Source: Lolium rigidum (taxonomy: Eukaryota; Streptophyta; Magnoliopsida; Poales; Poaceae). Taken from it: DNA of 64,000 nucleotides. The notes beneath the pieces were generated by a model, which was not told the origin of the DNA, did no database searches, and was given only the letters and a program-made list of their open reading frames with translations. Shown here in pieces: positions 32,745-44,000 of the stretch. Location: NCBI RefSeq assembly GCF_022539505.1, contig NC_061510.1:267663687-267727686 (forward strand). The letters run 5' to 3'. Position 1 is the first letter of the stretch; each line of letters starts with the position of its first letter. The position numbers and the translations under genes are program-made.

Positions 32745-35700
32745 CTATTTGCTGCTCAAGCCGGCACCGATGGTGAAGAACTTGTCCGGCTGCGCCGGGT
32801 CCAGCAGGATCTTCTTGGTGTCGTTGGCTGGCTGGAAGTGAGTCGTCCCAGCCGGGTTGCCTACAGCCAGCATATCCGCCTGCGCGGCTTTGGCCATGGC
32901 GACGGCGTCGTGGATGAGCTGCTTCTCGGCAGCGATGACCAGCGTCTGAGCCATCTTGGAGCTCTGTGTGGCACACTCCATGGAGCGGCAGTAGTCGCCG
33001 GCTACGGTAATGACCCCTTTTCGGCCCGGCAGCTTCATCTTCAGGTACACATAGTGGGGCACCGCCATGAACTTGGTCAGAGCCGGCCGGCCTAGGAGCG
33101 CGTGATAGGGGCTGACTAGGTCCACCACCTCGAACTCGACCTTCTCGGTGCGAAAGTGGTCCGGCTTGCCGAACATGACCTCCAGCGTGATCCGGCCGAT
33201 CGGCTGGCAGGAGTGGCCTGGCACGATGCCATGGAAGACGGTGGGGGTGGGGCGTAGCTCAGCCTCCTGGATGCCCAGCTTGCGGGCGGTGTCGCGGTAG
33301 AGGATGTTGATGCTGCTGCCCCCGTCGATGTAGACGCGCGAGAAGCGCACGCTGCGCCGGCTTGTGCCGATGGTTGGGTCCAGCACCATGGCGTAGCTCC
33401 CCGGCTTCGGCATGACAGCCGGTGTGTCACGGCGATTAAACGTGATGGCCAGCTCTGACCAGTTTAGGTACTGGGGGACCGGCGGCATGACCGCGTTTAC
33501 CTCGAGGGAACGGCGCTGCTGGCTCGTCTTGTCCTCGCGCTCGGTGGTGAAGATGATGTACGTGGCATCCTCCGCCAGGTACCGGCCATGGTGCACTTGG
33601 TTAGCCTCGTGGTGCTCGAGGTTGGCGATTTCTGCACCGGCTTGGCCACCTGGCCTGCCGGCTGGTGGAGGCGGGGGTGGAGGCGGAAGCGGATCGCCGC
33701 TTGTCAGCCGCTTGGTGAAGTGGCACTCGCGGGTGGTGTGGTTGGAGGGGTTCTTGCCGCTGTGGTACTTGCACGGCACATCGAGCATCTGCTCAAAGGT
33801 GAACTTCGGCTTCCAGGGCCGGTCCTCCTTCTGGCGCCAGCTGCCGCCAGCCGCCGCGTGGTCCGACACGGCTGCCACATGGGCGGAGCCGTACCGGCGA
33901 TCCGGCTGGTCGCTGTGCCGCTTGCCGCGGTAGTTGTCCCGCCGGCTGCCATGGGAGGCTCCCTCAGCCGGCTTGTTCTCGGCCGCCTTGTGGTGGTCGC
34001 GCCTCGATGGAGCCGGCGAAACGTCAGCCGGAGCTTTGCCGGCTTCTTCAGCCAGCGCGTACTTGTCGGCGATGGTAATTAGGGCCAACATGGTCTTGTG
34101 GTCGCTGCGGCGCAGCTTGTGCCACAACATGGTGTTAGGCCGGCAGCCGCCCATGAAGAAGCTGATGGCTTGGATCTCGTGCACGCCCTCGCAGGAGCTG
34201 CGCATTTCGCACCAGCGCGTCAGGTACGCGCGATCCATCTCGTCCGGGCCCTGCTTGCACATCTCCAGCTGCTGGGGGCGACCCGGCCAGTGGTAGGTGC
34301 CAGTGAAGTTGCGGACGAAGGCGTCTTCGAAGTCCAGCCAGCCGTTGATGCTGCCGGCTGGAAGGTTGTTGAGCCAAGTGCGGGCGGAGCCGACTAGCAT
34401 TAGGGGGGAGTAGCGCACAACCCAACGCTTGTTGCCCTTGGCAATGCCGACTGCGGTGTAGTAATCCAGCAGCCAGTCCTCCGGCTTGGCGGTGCCGTCG
34501 TACTTGGGGGTGTCGCGCGGGAGTTGGAATCCGTCGATCATGGGCTCGTTCAGGATCCGTGGACCGAAGCACTTTGGGCCGGCTGACCCCTCTTCCTCCG
34601 CGATGCGGGATTCTACGAGCCGGTCGAGGCGGTCTCTGGCGTCTACCGGCTCGACGCGCGGGCCCAACCGGGAGTGTGCCGGCTGGCGTGGGCCGCTTGC
34701 TTCTGAGGCTGGCCGGTGCGGGCGTCTCTGCGCCGGCTGCTCGGAGTCTTGCTCCTGGTTCCGGCTTAGTGGAGGCCGGCTGCGGCCGCTGTTGCCGCTT
34801 CCCAGCCGGCTTGTCTGACTGGAACTTGCGTGGGTGGCCCGCGAGTCCCGGTGTCGATTTGGTGCTGGGGAGGAGGACTCGGCCGTGGCCCTGGGGACGT
34901 CCCTGTCATTGCCTGCGGCACCACGGGCATGAGAAGCTCTGGGAGCATTGGCGTACCTGGGGTTCTTCGCCTGCTCGGTGGCGGCGTGAAGCAGCTCAGT
35001 CACCCGCCTCGTCTAGCGGCGTAACTCTTCGCCTTCAAGGCGGCTTAGCTCTTCTACGGCGGCCTCAGCCGCGTGCATGTTCTTGTCGGGGGTGTTGTAG
35101 AACGGCAGCTCCGCGGACGGAGCCGGCGCTTCCGCGCCATCGCGGTCGATCTCGGCGCCGAGGCCGCCTCCCCTCCGGTGAATCTGGCCGGCTCGGCTTG
35201 GGTTGTCGCCGCCTGGCGTGAAGCCGTGGGCGCGGTTGTACACGCGCCGGGTGATTTCCAGCTGCCGCTTGGCAGCGGCCAGCTCTTCAGCCTGCGTGAG
35301 GAGGAGTTGGCGGTGCGCCTCCAGGTCCGCCTCAATGGTGGTGGGGTCTCCGCCGGCTGTGAGCGGGGAGCTCAGCTTTGCCCGGACTTCGTCTAGCCGG
35401 GACGACGGCTGGGGCTCCTCTGGGCCCGAGCCGGATGCGCCGTCTGCGCCGGTGCGCTCCAAGGCGGGGCCGCGGGTCCGCGCGGTTTTATCCACGTTTT
35501 CCTCTGTAGTGGTCATGACCTCCTGCACGACGCAGGGGTTGGCGAGGCTGCCGCTGGCGCCGGCTCCGGGAGGAGGGCTTGCGCAGCGCAGCACCTGCCG
35601 CGGGTAGCGCGGCGGTGCGACGGTGGTGACGTAGACGTCGTGTCCGCCGAAGGAGATGACGCTGCCGCCGGCAGGGAAGGGCATGTCGGCGAAGCAGCCA

Positions 35701-35838
35701 ACGTTGTCACTGACGCAGTCGAGGGAGCCGAATCTCCAGATCATGCGTGAAGCGACTCGCTCGCCGCTGATGATGGTGAGGCCCGTCCGGATGAAGACAC
35801 CGGCCGCATACGCTGAAGGCCCCACGGTGGGCGCCAAA
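32745..35838 (-). pseudogene. gag-protease of the Tat element
   Basis: The minus-strand frame is open from the primer site to 32745 except for a TAG at 35013-35015. The likely gag start is the Met codon near 35517 (MTTTEENVDK), although the frame is open farther upstream. Order: coiled-coil/basic N-terminal region (LEAHRQLLLTQAEELAAAK), gag core (PKYDGTAKPEDWLLDYY, LVGSARTWLNNLPAGSI, FVRNFTGTYHWPGRP), a short cysteine/histidine region (CKYHSGKNPSNHTTREC), a Pro-rich linker, and the aspartic protease (VYIDGGSSINILY, about 33320) ending YHALLGRPALTKFM. Both stops (35013, 32745) are TAG where homologues have a glutamine, so each needs one C-to-T change. Gag would build the particle and protease would mature it. 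Confidence 0.88.
35821..35838 (-). promoter_or_regulatory. Primer-binding site of the Tat element
   Basis: On the minus strand TTTGGCGCCCACCGTGGG follows the 5' LTR end CGACA. It fixes the element's orientation as minus. Confidence 0.88.
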
Positions 35839-36706
35839 TGTCGTGGTATCGTCACGGCATATGCCATAGGGTGGCTAAAGAGAGTGGTTCCTGATATGGT
35901 CTACGGTGGTATCCGGATGCGGGTATGGGCACGAGCGACACGGCGACATACCCAGGTTCGAGGCCCTCCCGTGGAGGTAACACCTCTACTCCTATTCTAG
36001 AGTGTATATGCAATATCACAATACAATGGTGCTCCTTGAGCTGTATCCGGCTGCGAGGGGAGGCCAGAGGTAGACGAAGCTCTCTCTCCCCGAGCGGTGC
36101 TAAGACTAGAACTGAGAAGTAATCGATCGTCCCCCGCGTAGGAGGGGTACTGCAGCTTATATAGACGCTGGCACTTTACATAAAAGTCCCTATGACCTAC
36201 TGGCCGGCTTCGCTGGCTCCGGCTTTTCCGCTCCTTCCCGAGGCGCCTGCGTCACCAACCGTTGAGGCTTGTCCGTCCTTCTACCGAGGTCAGCGGCGAC
36301 AGGACGTGCCAAGCGACGTGGGGGAGTTGTCCCTGTCGGAACCGGTAGCCTGTAGCCGTACGGCGCAGCCTAGGCCATGATAACTTGTCAGGCACGGGGC
36401 ACTGTTGCTCCACAGTGCCCCTTACTTTACGAGAGGTGAGATCAGCGTGGACTTCTGCACCCGGATCGCCTTTCCAGTTTCTTCTCCTGCAAGGCTCACC
36501 AGCCGGGAGCCGGTCAGGGAGAGGCAGACCAAGCCGGACATGGCGTGTAGAAGCCGGCCTAGCCACAACGCAGATGGCTATGGCCTAGCCGGTGTGGGGC
36601 TGGGGTTAGCCGGCTCGCAAGGCAGCAGCCGGCCTTTGCCGCGGGCCAGCCGGCCTCGAGCCAACTGTTTCCAGTTCTTTGCCATACCCGGGGTCTTCCC
36701 CCGACA
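35839..36706 (-). repeat. 5' LTR of the Tat element
   Basis: 868 bp, homologous to 10987-11883. The reverse-strand TATATAAG corresponds to 36156-36163 and would start the genomic RNA leftwards through gag-pol. Confidence 0.92.
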
Positions 36707-36711
36707 GTATC

Positions 36712-37205
36712 TTTTATGACAGCGTGCCGAGATACAATACAGTAAGATAACCCACTTGCTCTTTTGAACCTGATCCCCCAAGATCTATTTACGTGTCCCA
36801 TTTGAAGCTTATAGACCACCGGAGTCGATCAAACAATGTTTGTTGGCTAAGAAACTCACTGACAGCCGAACTACACACACGTTAACTCAGCATACTGCTG
36901 GAATCCTGGCAACTTTTTTAATCCAAAGATTAGGAAGGTGCCCTCATGAGAGTTGGGCTCAACAACGATGTTGTTAAGGTCTGCTCCAATTTCATAGAAG
37001 CAACGCGAATGCAAAAAATCTAGAGGAGCACCAAATTCATCTGTGCCCGGACCAAATACTCCCGGTGCATCCCATTCGTAGTGATTCTAGCAACCAAACC
37101 ACCGAGTGTAATCTGACACTTCTTCATGCTATCTTCCTATACCAAGCAGTTCTTTAGAAATGAATACATGATTTTTGTCTGTCTAGGTGATGATTCTTTC
37201 ATGTG
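36712..37205. repeat. Tandem spacer block X3, right part
   Basis: Resumes with TTTTATGACAGC after the GTATC duplication and matches X1 (1450-1939). No genes. Confidence 0.8.
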
Positions 37206-37374
37206 GTGCTAGATATATATATCTATGCGGTTTGGGCTTACAAAGTAACTCAGACTTTTAGTGTCCACCAACCAACCGACCAACTATCTTCACAGTCGTG
37301 TTGTAAGAGTACAATATATTATCTAAAAGTATTATAGAACCGCACCTGTAAATTGAGATATATATTAAGCTATA

Positions 37375-37941
37375 TAGGGGTGTAAATGGATATGATAATG
37401 CATGCACCAAAACTGTCGTCAAATCCGGTATCCATATTTAGTTTTAATGAATCCAATGGATAAGGATATCCGATTCGAAGTGATGCTTCAGATACAGTAT
37501 AGCAAATAGCATGCAGATATGGATTATTCGAAATTTAATTAGGATAATCGAGAGATTTTAGATCGAATAATCTGTTTATGTCAAAAGTCAAGAATAATTT
37601 TATAAGGTTAGTAATTATTAAATTACCAAATTTATTTGGCGAGCATGTTTAGCTCTAAATTTACACCAATGCTTGAACTTTAGTGTATGGTGTCTCTTTT
37701 TTTCTAAATTTAACGAATCATGTTTAAATCTCTCTCAATATTTGTAAGAACTATAACTATGTACCGATGAGAGTATATATCTGATTTTTTCAGTCCGAGT
37801 TTGGCCCTTTTTTTGATTCAAATCCACAGTCCGTTATATCCGCATCCGAACCCGAAACCAATGAATATCCGCTCTAATTCGAATCTGTAAAATATATTGT
37901 ATGAGCAAAATCCGATCCGATTCGATTCGTTTACACCCATA
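37375..37941. mobile_element. hAT-type MITE in P4
   Basis: Starts TAGGGGTGTAAATGG and ends GTTTACACCCATA; the better preserved left terminus shows the hAT-like TAGGGGTGTAAA clearly. Flanks AAGCTATA/AACGTAAA are a decayed 8 bp duplication. Counterpart of 2109-2697. Confidence 0.65.
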
Positions 37942-37978
37942 AACGTAAAGTACTTGGAAGGTGGCCTTGATCGGCTTT

Positions 37979-38264
37979 TTTTTAGAAACATAGTACAAAC
38001 ATAGACGCTCACATACACGTGCATACACTCACCCCTATGAACGCGCACACACACACCCTACCCCTATGAGCATATTCGGAAGACTGAGCCGGCGGATTGG
38101 ATCTTGAAATTGACGAAGTCACCACATGCGTCTCGCTGTCGACGGAAACGTCGCCTCCCACTAAATGAATATTCCGTCATTATGAGACACACAGATGTTA
38201 AACTTGGGGTTTGAACTCTATTGGGCTTGGGGTACAACCACCCTCCTAACCACTCAACCTCAAA
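37979..38264 (-). mobile_element. tRNA-derived SINE
   Basis: Bounded by a perfect 12 bp duplication TTGATCGGCTTT (37967-37978 and 38265-38276) with a poly(T) at the left end, i.e. a 3' poly(A) on the minus strand. The minus strand starts with an RNA polymerase III A-box-like GGTTAGGAGGGTGG and a B box GAGTTCAAACCCC (plus-strand positions about 38205-38217). P1-P3 lack the insertion. It belongs to the grass tRNA-type SINEs; the family name cannot be settled here. Confidence 0.85.
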
Positions 38265-38460
38265 TTGATCGGCTTTGCTCAGGTGCCATACTCGGATTTG
38301 CTTGTTTACGGCCCTATCGAGCACGCAAGCTACTAGGCAGAGAGCAATGATACATACATGAGTATATACCATGGGAATATAACAACTTTTACAAACAATA
38401 TGCTAATTCCCAACCATGTATATATAAACCTTTTTGAAACAGTCTAGATTAAACCATCCA

Positions 38461-39604
38461 TCTTATATTTACTAATTGGAGGCACCATACAAGACACCAC
38501 GTTAATCCACATCATCAGAATAATTAAGACAGTTAGATCTGAAATTTACGGCTAGGATTAGTCAAAAAGTTATAATTTACAATGTCACGTCTACAATTAC
38601 GTAGTCACGTTTGTTTACAAGGTTACGCAGGCACGTTTGTTTAATCCGTAGATTGTTTGTGAAGCAAAATATTAACAGCTGAGATTTTAAATCGGTTAGC
38701 CCACATGCCCAAGAATCCATGGTTTTTACGACACCTAACCAATCTAATCCGTAGTCAGCTGGTATGTTCTAGGTGTCCAAGTTTTGTACTACGTCTAATA
38801 AACCATTCAATCACGTGCAAAGGAGCCGGTGTGTCACGTAGGTTTAGTCTATATCTCCACAAGTACATGATAAAGAAGCCGGTAGAATTATTTTTTTCAT
38901 GCGTGTAGTATAAGATTTTTCTTTGCTTTCTTATTAATATACTACTTCGGCTGCTATGCGAATGGGGAATTCAACAATTTCTTAGAGCATGAATTCGTAT
39001 CATACTTTCTAGGTATATATTTCTTACACATATAAAAATATCCAAAAATATGGATCATAAAATATATTCTCTAAGAGATAATTATTCAATAAAAAACGTA
39101 AATTTCAAATCATCTATTCCCAGAAAGTTGTGGCTGAGCTCACTATTTGGACATTATTTTGTGGTATATAATTATTAATAATATAGGTAAAATAAGAGTG
39201 TAGCAAAACCTTATATAATTTCAAAAAATAATGAATTTTGAAAAAGAGGTTGTATGAAAAAACAAATAGAAACACAAAGTGGGAGAAAATTTGTAGGATT
39301 GTACAATTAACCAAATTTACATTATTTTTCTCTCAAAAGGCCAAAAATATCAAATTAAAATTTTATGGGTCCACAAAATTGTGTACATTAATAAGTTAAG
39401 AACTTTTTTGAATTTTCGGTACACCAAATAAGTGAAAAAAATAAGGACATGTCAGATTACAAAAATCCCTCTTACAGAATTTTGCGTTTGCAAACATGTT
39501 TCCATATATAAGCTAAATCAAATGCATGTATATATGCACTATAATTTTCATTATATTTAATTTTTTATGTCCTAGCCCAGGCGGATGCCTGGGTTGATGA
39601 CTAG
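38461..39604 (+). mobile_element. Non-autonomous Helitron
   Basis: Starts with TC (TCTTATATTTACTAATTGG) right after an A and ends with CTAG right before a T. The stem CCCAGGC-GGAT-GCCTGGG (39576-39593) lies seven bases before CTAG, the canonical Helitron 3' hairpin. The insertion splits an AT dinucleotide: tandem copies at about 572, 2900 and 10105 have the undivided CATCCATGTGG. There is no target duplication and no Rep/helicase ORF. At 1144 bp it is AT-rich and without captured exons that I recognise. It sits between the distal and proximal kinase upstream regions. Confidence 0.9.
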
Positions 39605-40355
39605 TGTGGAGAATTGAAATGGCGCCGGCCTAATACGTGTGGCCACTGGCCAGACCGGAACATTCTACTTTGGACTTGTACAACCGCTGTGTGCTCACTT
39701 CCAACGCAAGCGACGGAAGTCCAAGGCGAGGGAGCGGACAAGCCGAAGCTCATCAGCAGAGCCGGTGGCCACAGCGCGAATAAACAAATCTCAGCCAGCT
39801 TCCCCCACCCGCTCGCTGGCCATCGCTTAGCTTCGTTCGTCAACAGTCAACACCCGCGAGCGAGGACCGAGAGCTAGCGAGCCGCCGATGGTATCGCCGC
39901 CTCGGTCCGATCGGAGGGTTCCATCCTTGTAGCTGAGCCAGAGGCGCCGCCCGTCGCGGATTTCGGACGGCTCTGGTCGGTCCGATTTGACGGCTTGGAC
40001 GGGCCTTCTTTCCGGCGAGCTTCCTCCCTCCAGCCTGGTCAAACTTGTTTCTTTCCATTCGCCCCACCCGGCGCTCTCTGCTTTAGTTTCCACCGGATCT
40101 GCACCATCCTCCTTGTCCGGCAGCCTGCGCGGTGAGCTCCGGCCGGATCAGCGTCCTCCCGAGCCAGGTACCCTCTACTTTTGTCAAGGAGGCAGTTCTT
40201 GGTTCAGGTGCCCCATCCCATCCCAACTCCCAAAGATGCTCTGCGGCGCACCAGTTTCGCGTCTCCGATAAGCAACTCGTGGTTGTTGGACTTGCGGTCT
40301 AGTTCTTCAAGACGAAGGAAAAAAAATATCGTCTTTCGCCTTCGGGGAGAGAGAG
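39605..40355 (+). promoter_or_regulatory. Proximal promoter and 5' untranslated region of the kinase gene
   Basis: Turns CpG-rich at about 39690 and contains pyrimidine tracts (CCTCCCTCCAGCCTGG at about 40024) typical of plant 5' regions. It is duplicated at 2907-3460. The transcription start cannot be set from sequence alone; a 5' UTR intron beginning at CCAGGTACCC (about 40165) is possible but unproven. Confidence 0.55.
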
Positions 40356-43092
40356 ATGGCATCGAGCACCAGCGACTTCCCTGATGTGAAACCCAAGCTG
40401 AAGAAGTCCGGAAGCATGGGGAGCAGCGCCGACGCGTACGTGCGCGCCGACAAGATCGACCTCACCAGCCTCGACATCCAGCTGGAGCAGCGGCTCACCA
40501 AGAAATGGGGCAAGGCCGATCTCAAGTCCCAGGGACCCAAGGCGGACTGGGAGATTGACCTTGCTAAGCTCGAGATCCGGTACGTGATTGCTCAGGGCAC
40601 GTACGGGACGGTCTACCGCGGCACCTATGACGGCCAGGAAGTTGCAGGTATCCATCTATCTATCTATCTCAGTAGATCGAATAGCACGATGCGCATATGT
40701 CACGGCATTCAGTTTCTTGTTATGAGAATTTGGTTTCTATAGCATGAGATGAATGATATGTGTTCATTTTGTGTTGATTGTAGTCACTCCTTTCCTATGC
40801 TCTACAACTTTCAGTGCGTACAGGTTCTTAGTAGTGTTAACTGTCACAACATTCAGTAGCATGCTTATCTAACCCAGTTCCAATTCGAATTGGACGATTT
40901 AAATCATATAGTTGTTTAGCAAAGTGCAATGTCTGACAGCTTGACAGTCCCTTCGACATGTTCTGTTAATTAATCGAGAATTTCGTGCTAGCTCTCTATG
41001 CTTCACCCAAATGCCTGGCCATATGTGTAAACTCGCTTACACACATCTAAAAAGCCACGTCTAGTTTGTTTTTATGCACTTCCGTATTCGTTTATCCTGT
41101 TTTCAGTACCAAGATGCTGCATATGAATTATGTAATCTATGGTGATTTTGTAGATCATTTCGTTGCCCTTCCATGCACTGATTAGTTCACATAGCAAGCG
41201 GATTGTAGAGTTAGGCTTCTAGGCCTTGTACGAAGTACGAGCATAGTTTGATAAAATTGTCAACCTGCTGTGAATCCAACAAATTTTGTACTTGCTTTCT
41301 TCTAAGGACTCCCCTTTATAGATGAGTTCAGATAAATTTATATACGGGTATTTAGCAACTTAGTCGAACAATTTCTTCCAATAACTAAAATAAACGTCAT
41401 GCAAAGCTTATCGTTTCTTGGCCCACTTTAGTGTTTTTCGAGTTTCATTGTTTTGCGAGCAATATGGAAGAGACTTTGTTGTTCCACTGAGGACTTCAGT
41501 TAGATTTCATAGTTTTGCCACCAAGATGGTTTAGACTTCTTCCATTGAATACTTCAGCTAGATGCAATTCTTATTGGGGTTCTTTTCAACAGAATGCATT
41601 ATTTTTTAACATCAAAATCTCCAGTTTTTACTCAAAATGTGCTATCAACGTGCTTGCCGCTTAATCAGATTGAGGACTTGGCATTGTTCTGTTCACAGTT
41701 GTACACATTATATAACCACTGTTTCATGGAAGAAATTCTAATGTTTCTTCATATTATGTGCAGTGAAGCTATTGGATTGGGGAGAAGATGGTTTTGCCAC
41801 AGAAGCCGAAACTTCCGCTCTGCGAACATCATTTAAGCAGGAGGTTGCTGTTTGGCATAAGCTCAGCCATCCTAATGTTACAAGGGTGAGTATTTCCAAT
41901 CATACATAGCTTCCAGAAATGTTATCCATCTTCATGTGATATACGTGTTGTTCTTGTAGTAACGCTGATAGCTCAATGTATATTAGCTTACTATCCAGGA
42001 TTAACATTTGTAGCTGACATCACCCATACTACTCTCGAGCTACTTGACAAGTACTTAAACACATGTCATAATATCTTCTGCAGTTTGTTGGTGCATCTAT
42101 GGGGACGACTGACCTTAAGGTTCCAGCCAATGACAATGGTGCGCGTGCCAACTTGCCGGCCAGAGCGTGTTGTGTTGTGGTAGAATATCTAGCTGGAGGC
42201 ACTTTGAAGCAATATTTGATAAAGAACAGACGGCGGAAGCTTGCATACAAAGTTGTTGTTCAGCTTGCATTGGATCTGTCCAGAGGGTAATAAGCACTTC
42301 AGCTGAATTCACTACCATGCATTATTTCTGTCTGAATACACTATTGATAACCTGGCACTTTTATTTGCAGATTGAGCTATCTACACTCCAGAAAGATTGT
42401 ACACCGTGATGTGAAAACTGAAAACATGTTACTTGATACACAGAGAAACCTTAAGATTGCAGATTTTGGCGTTGCTCGTGTTGAGGCTCAGAATCCGAAG
42501 GATATGACTGGTGCGACAGGCACACTTGGTTATATGGCCCCAGAGGTAATGTATTGGACTGATCCCTTCAATTTTGTATCTTCTACAAATTAACATCCCA
42601 CTTAAGATAAAAGTTATCTGTTCTTGTATGCATTTACAGGTTCTTGATGGTAAACCATACAACAGGAAATGTGACGTTTACAGTTTTGGCATATGCCTGT
42701 GGGAAATCTATTGCTGTGACATGCCATACCCAGACCTAAGTTTTGCTGATGTCTCTTCGGCTGTTGTTCATCAGGTTTGTCCTGTGTTCTAGATATACTC
42801 CTGCTATTCTATTTCCTTTCCTTCTCTCGTAATGATTTGTGTGGAACACAAAGAGCAAACATAACTATTCCTAGTTGGTGTACAGAATTTGCGCCCAGAC
42901 ATACCTCGTTGCTGTCCAAGTCCATTTGCAAATATCATGCGTAAATGCTGGGACGGGAATCCTGATAAGCGTCCTGATATGGACGAGGTGGTGCAGCTTA
43001 TGGAGGCTCTCGATACAAGCAAAGGTGGCGGTATGATACCAGATGGCCAGTCATCTGGATGCTTATGTTTCACCAGGGCACGAGGCCCGTAG
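40356..43092 (+). CDS. Raf-like MAPKKK-type Ser/Thr protein kinase (group C, ATMRK1-like)
   Basis: Six exons with GT-AG introns: 40356-40647, 41764-41885, 42084-42286, 42371-42545, 42640-42774, 42886-43092; phases join exactly to 377 residues ending in TAG. The N-terminal 70 residues are family-specific ([20 protein letters not shown]). Kinase domain: P-loop [10 protein letters not shown] (80-89), ATP-binding Lys 99 in VAVK, Glu 124, catalytic HRDVKTEN (Asp 219, Asn 224), DFG 237-239, APE 262-264, [11 protein letters not shown] 276-286. The end [11 protein letters not shown] is conserved in this subgroup; its cysteines might be lipidated (inference). By family it phosphorylates Ser/Thr, sometimes Tyr, in cytosolic signalling; the substrate is unknown. 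ATG 40356 is the first Met of an open frame in a good context. No lesion was found. It is the only intact host-type gene in the window. The specific orthologue is uncertain. Confidence 0.93.
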
Positions 43093-43410
43093 GGTACTCT
43101 CTTCCCTCGGTTTATGTTTTGCCCATCGATATGACTGGGAGCTTCGCAGCATGCTTCCCATTGTCACTTGTGCAGTCGCTGCTTGCAGCCCCCTGGTGGT
43201 TGTGGTCGACATACGTCCTATAGCAGTTTGATGTTGTAATAGCTGTTGTTAAGAAAGTCGGTGGCGGTCACACATGTTGTTTTTTACAACTGAGATCACA
43301 GATAAAGGCCTTTCATTCTTGAAACTGCTGCCTTTCTGCGTCCATTTGGCGGCATTGTTCGATGTCTTTTAAATCTTTTTTCACTGTGTATACCGAAAAA
43401 CAAATAAAGG
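43093..43410 (+). other. 3' untranslated region of the kinase gene
   Basis: Follows the stop codon. AATAAAG at about 43402 is a plausible poly(A) signal; T-rich and GT-rich stretches precede it. The exact end is not determined. Confidence 0.5.
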
Positions 43411-43619
43411 TCATATAGATACTGCTGTCTGTGTCCATTTCCTCTGTCCGCGCCCATTTTTTCACTGTGTTCTGCATAGTCTGTTTATCTACCGTTCACA
43501 TGCTCATGTCACTCTGATCCATGATATGGCGCTGCGGTTTTCCATCACCTACTGGTTCTGCATGTATTGAAAGGAGCAGAACTGATTTGGGAGATGTCGT
43601 CGATATGTGACTTGGTTCT

Positions 43620-44000
43620 CCAGTGAAAGCCGCAAAGTTTGAAATCCAATTTGTAGTACATGATAGCGTGATATACTGTCGCTCAAAATAAAGGACAGTG
43701 GGATATTGTAAACCGTCTCCAACGAAGTAAGATACCGCAGTTTACAGTATCACACTAGTAGACTGTGACTTCATGGATAGTTGTCCACAGGAAAGATGTG
43801 CTCAAAGAAAGTAGAACTGATCGACCATGAAGTCACTGTCTACTACTTCCCTTTGCATAATAACCAGTTCAGTGGCTGTAATCATCCGACTGATCCCAGC
43901 CTGCTCTACATGCTTTTTGTCGCGTAAAAGCTGGTGGTAAAATAAACATCATCGTGGGTGGCACAATCATTCATGGGACTGACTGGGATAAACGAAGGCT
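43620..44000. repeat. Direct repeat downstream of the kinase, copy 1
   Basis: Matches 44808-45172, for example GCATAATAACCAGTT...CTTTTTGTCGCGTAAAAGC...GGTGGCACAATCATTCATGG. No coding sequence or terminal structure is recognised. Confidence 0.75.

Larger units (their letters stand above)
10987..36706 (-). mobile_element. Tat-lineage Ty3/Gypsy LTR retrotransposon with nested insertions
   Basis: LTRs at 10987-11883 and 35839-36706 start TGTCG and end CGACA, with the 5 bp duplication GTATC at 10982-10986 and 36707-36711. The uninterrupted target is visible at 1436-1455. The primer-binding site, gag, protease, RT, two RNase H domains and integrase all read on the minus strand, so the right LTR is its 5' LTR. 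Without the nested element (18673-30810) it is about 13.6 kb. An archaeal-type second RNase H and an extra gene between integrase and 3' LTR are Tat-lineage hallmarks. About 40 base differences over roughly 865 aligned LTR bases (near 5%) indicate an insertion some millions of years old or less. The coding frame has only a few nonsense and frameshift lesions. Confidence 0.93.
37206..38460 (+). repeat. Promoter-like block P4 (distal upstream region of the kinase gene)
   Basis: Homologous to P2, including the hAT MITE, and additionally carrying a SINE (37979-38264). TATATATAAA lies near 38420. The block is split from the proximal kinase region by the Helitron at 38461-39604. Whether this TATA drives the kinase is not established. 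Confidence 0.7.

Noticed and set aside
33412..35607. Long GC-rich plus-strand ORFs (for example 34559-35221, 35203-35607)
   Set aside because: They lie antisense to the gag-protease frame, have skewed Arg/Gly/Pro composition and no domain; they are shadows of the real minus-strand coding sequence.
40715..42083. Hidden extra exons or alternative kinase frames in introns 1 and 2
   Set aside because: Introns are T-rich with stops in all frames, and the six exons join in phase to a full-length kinase without them.
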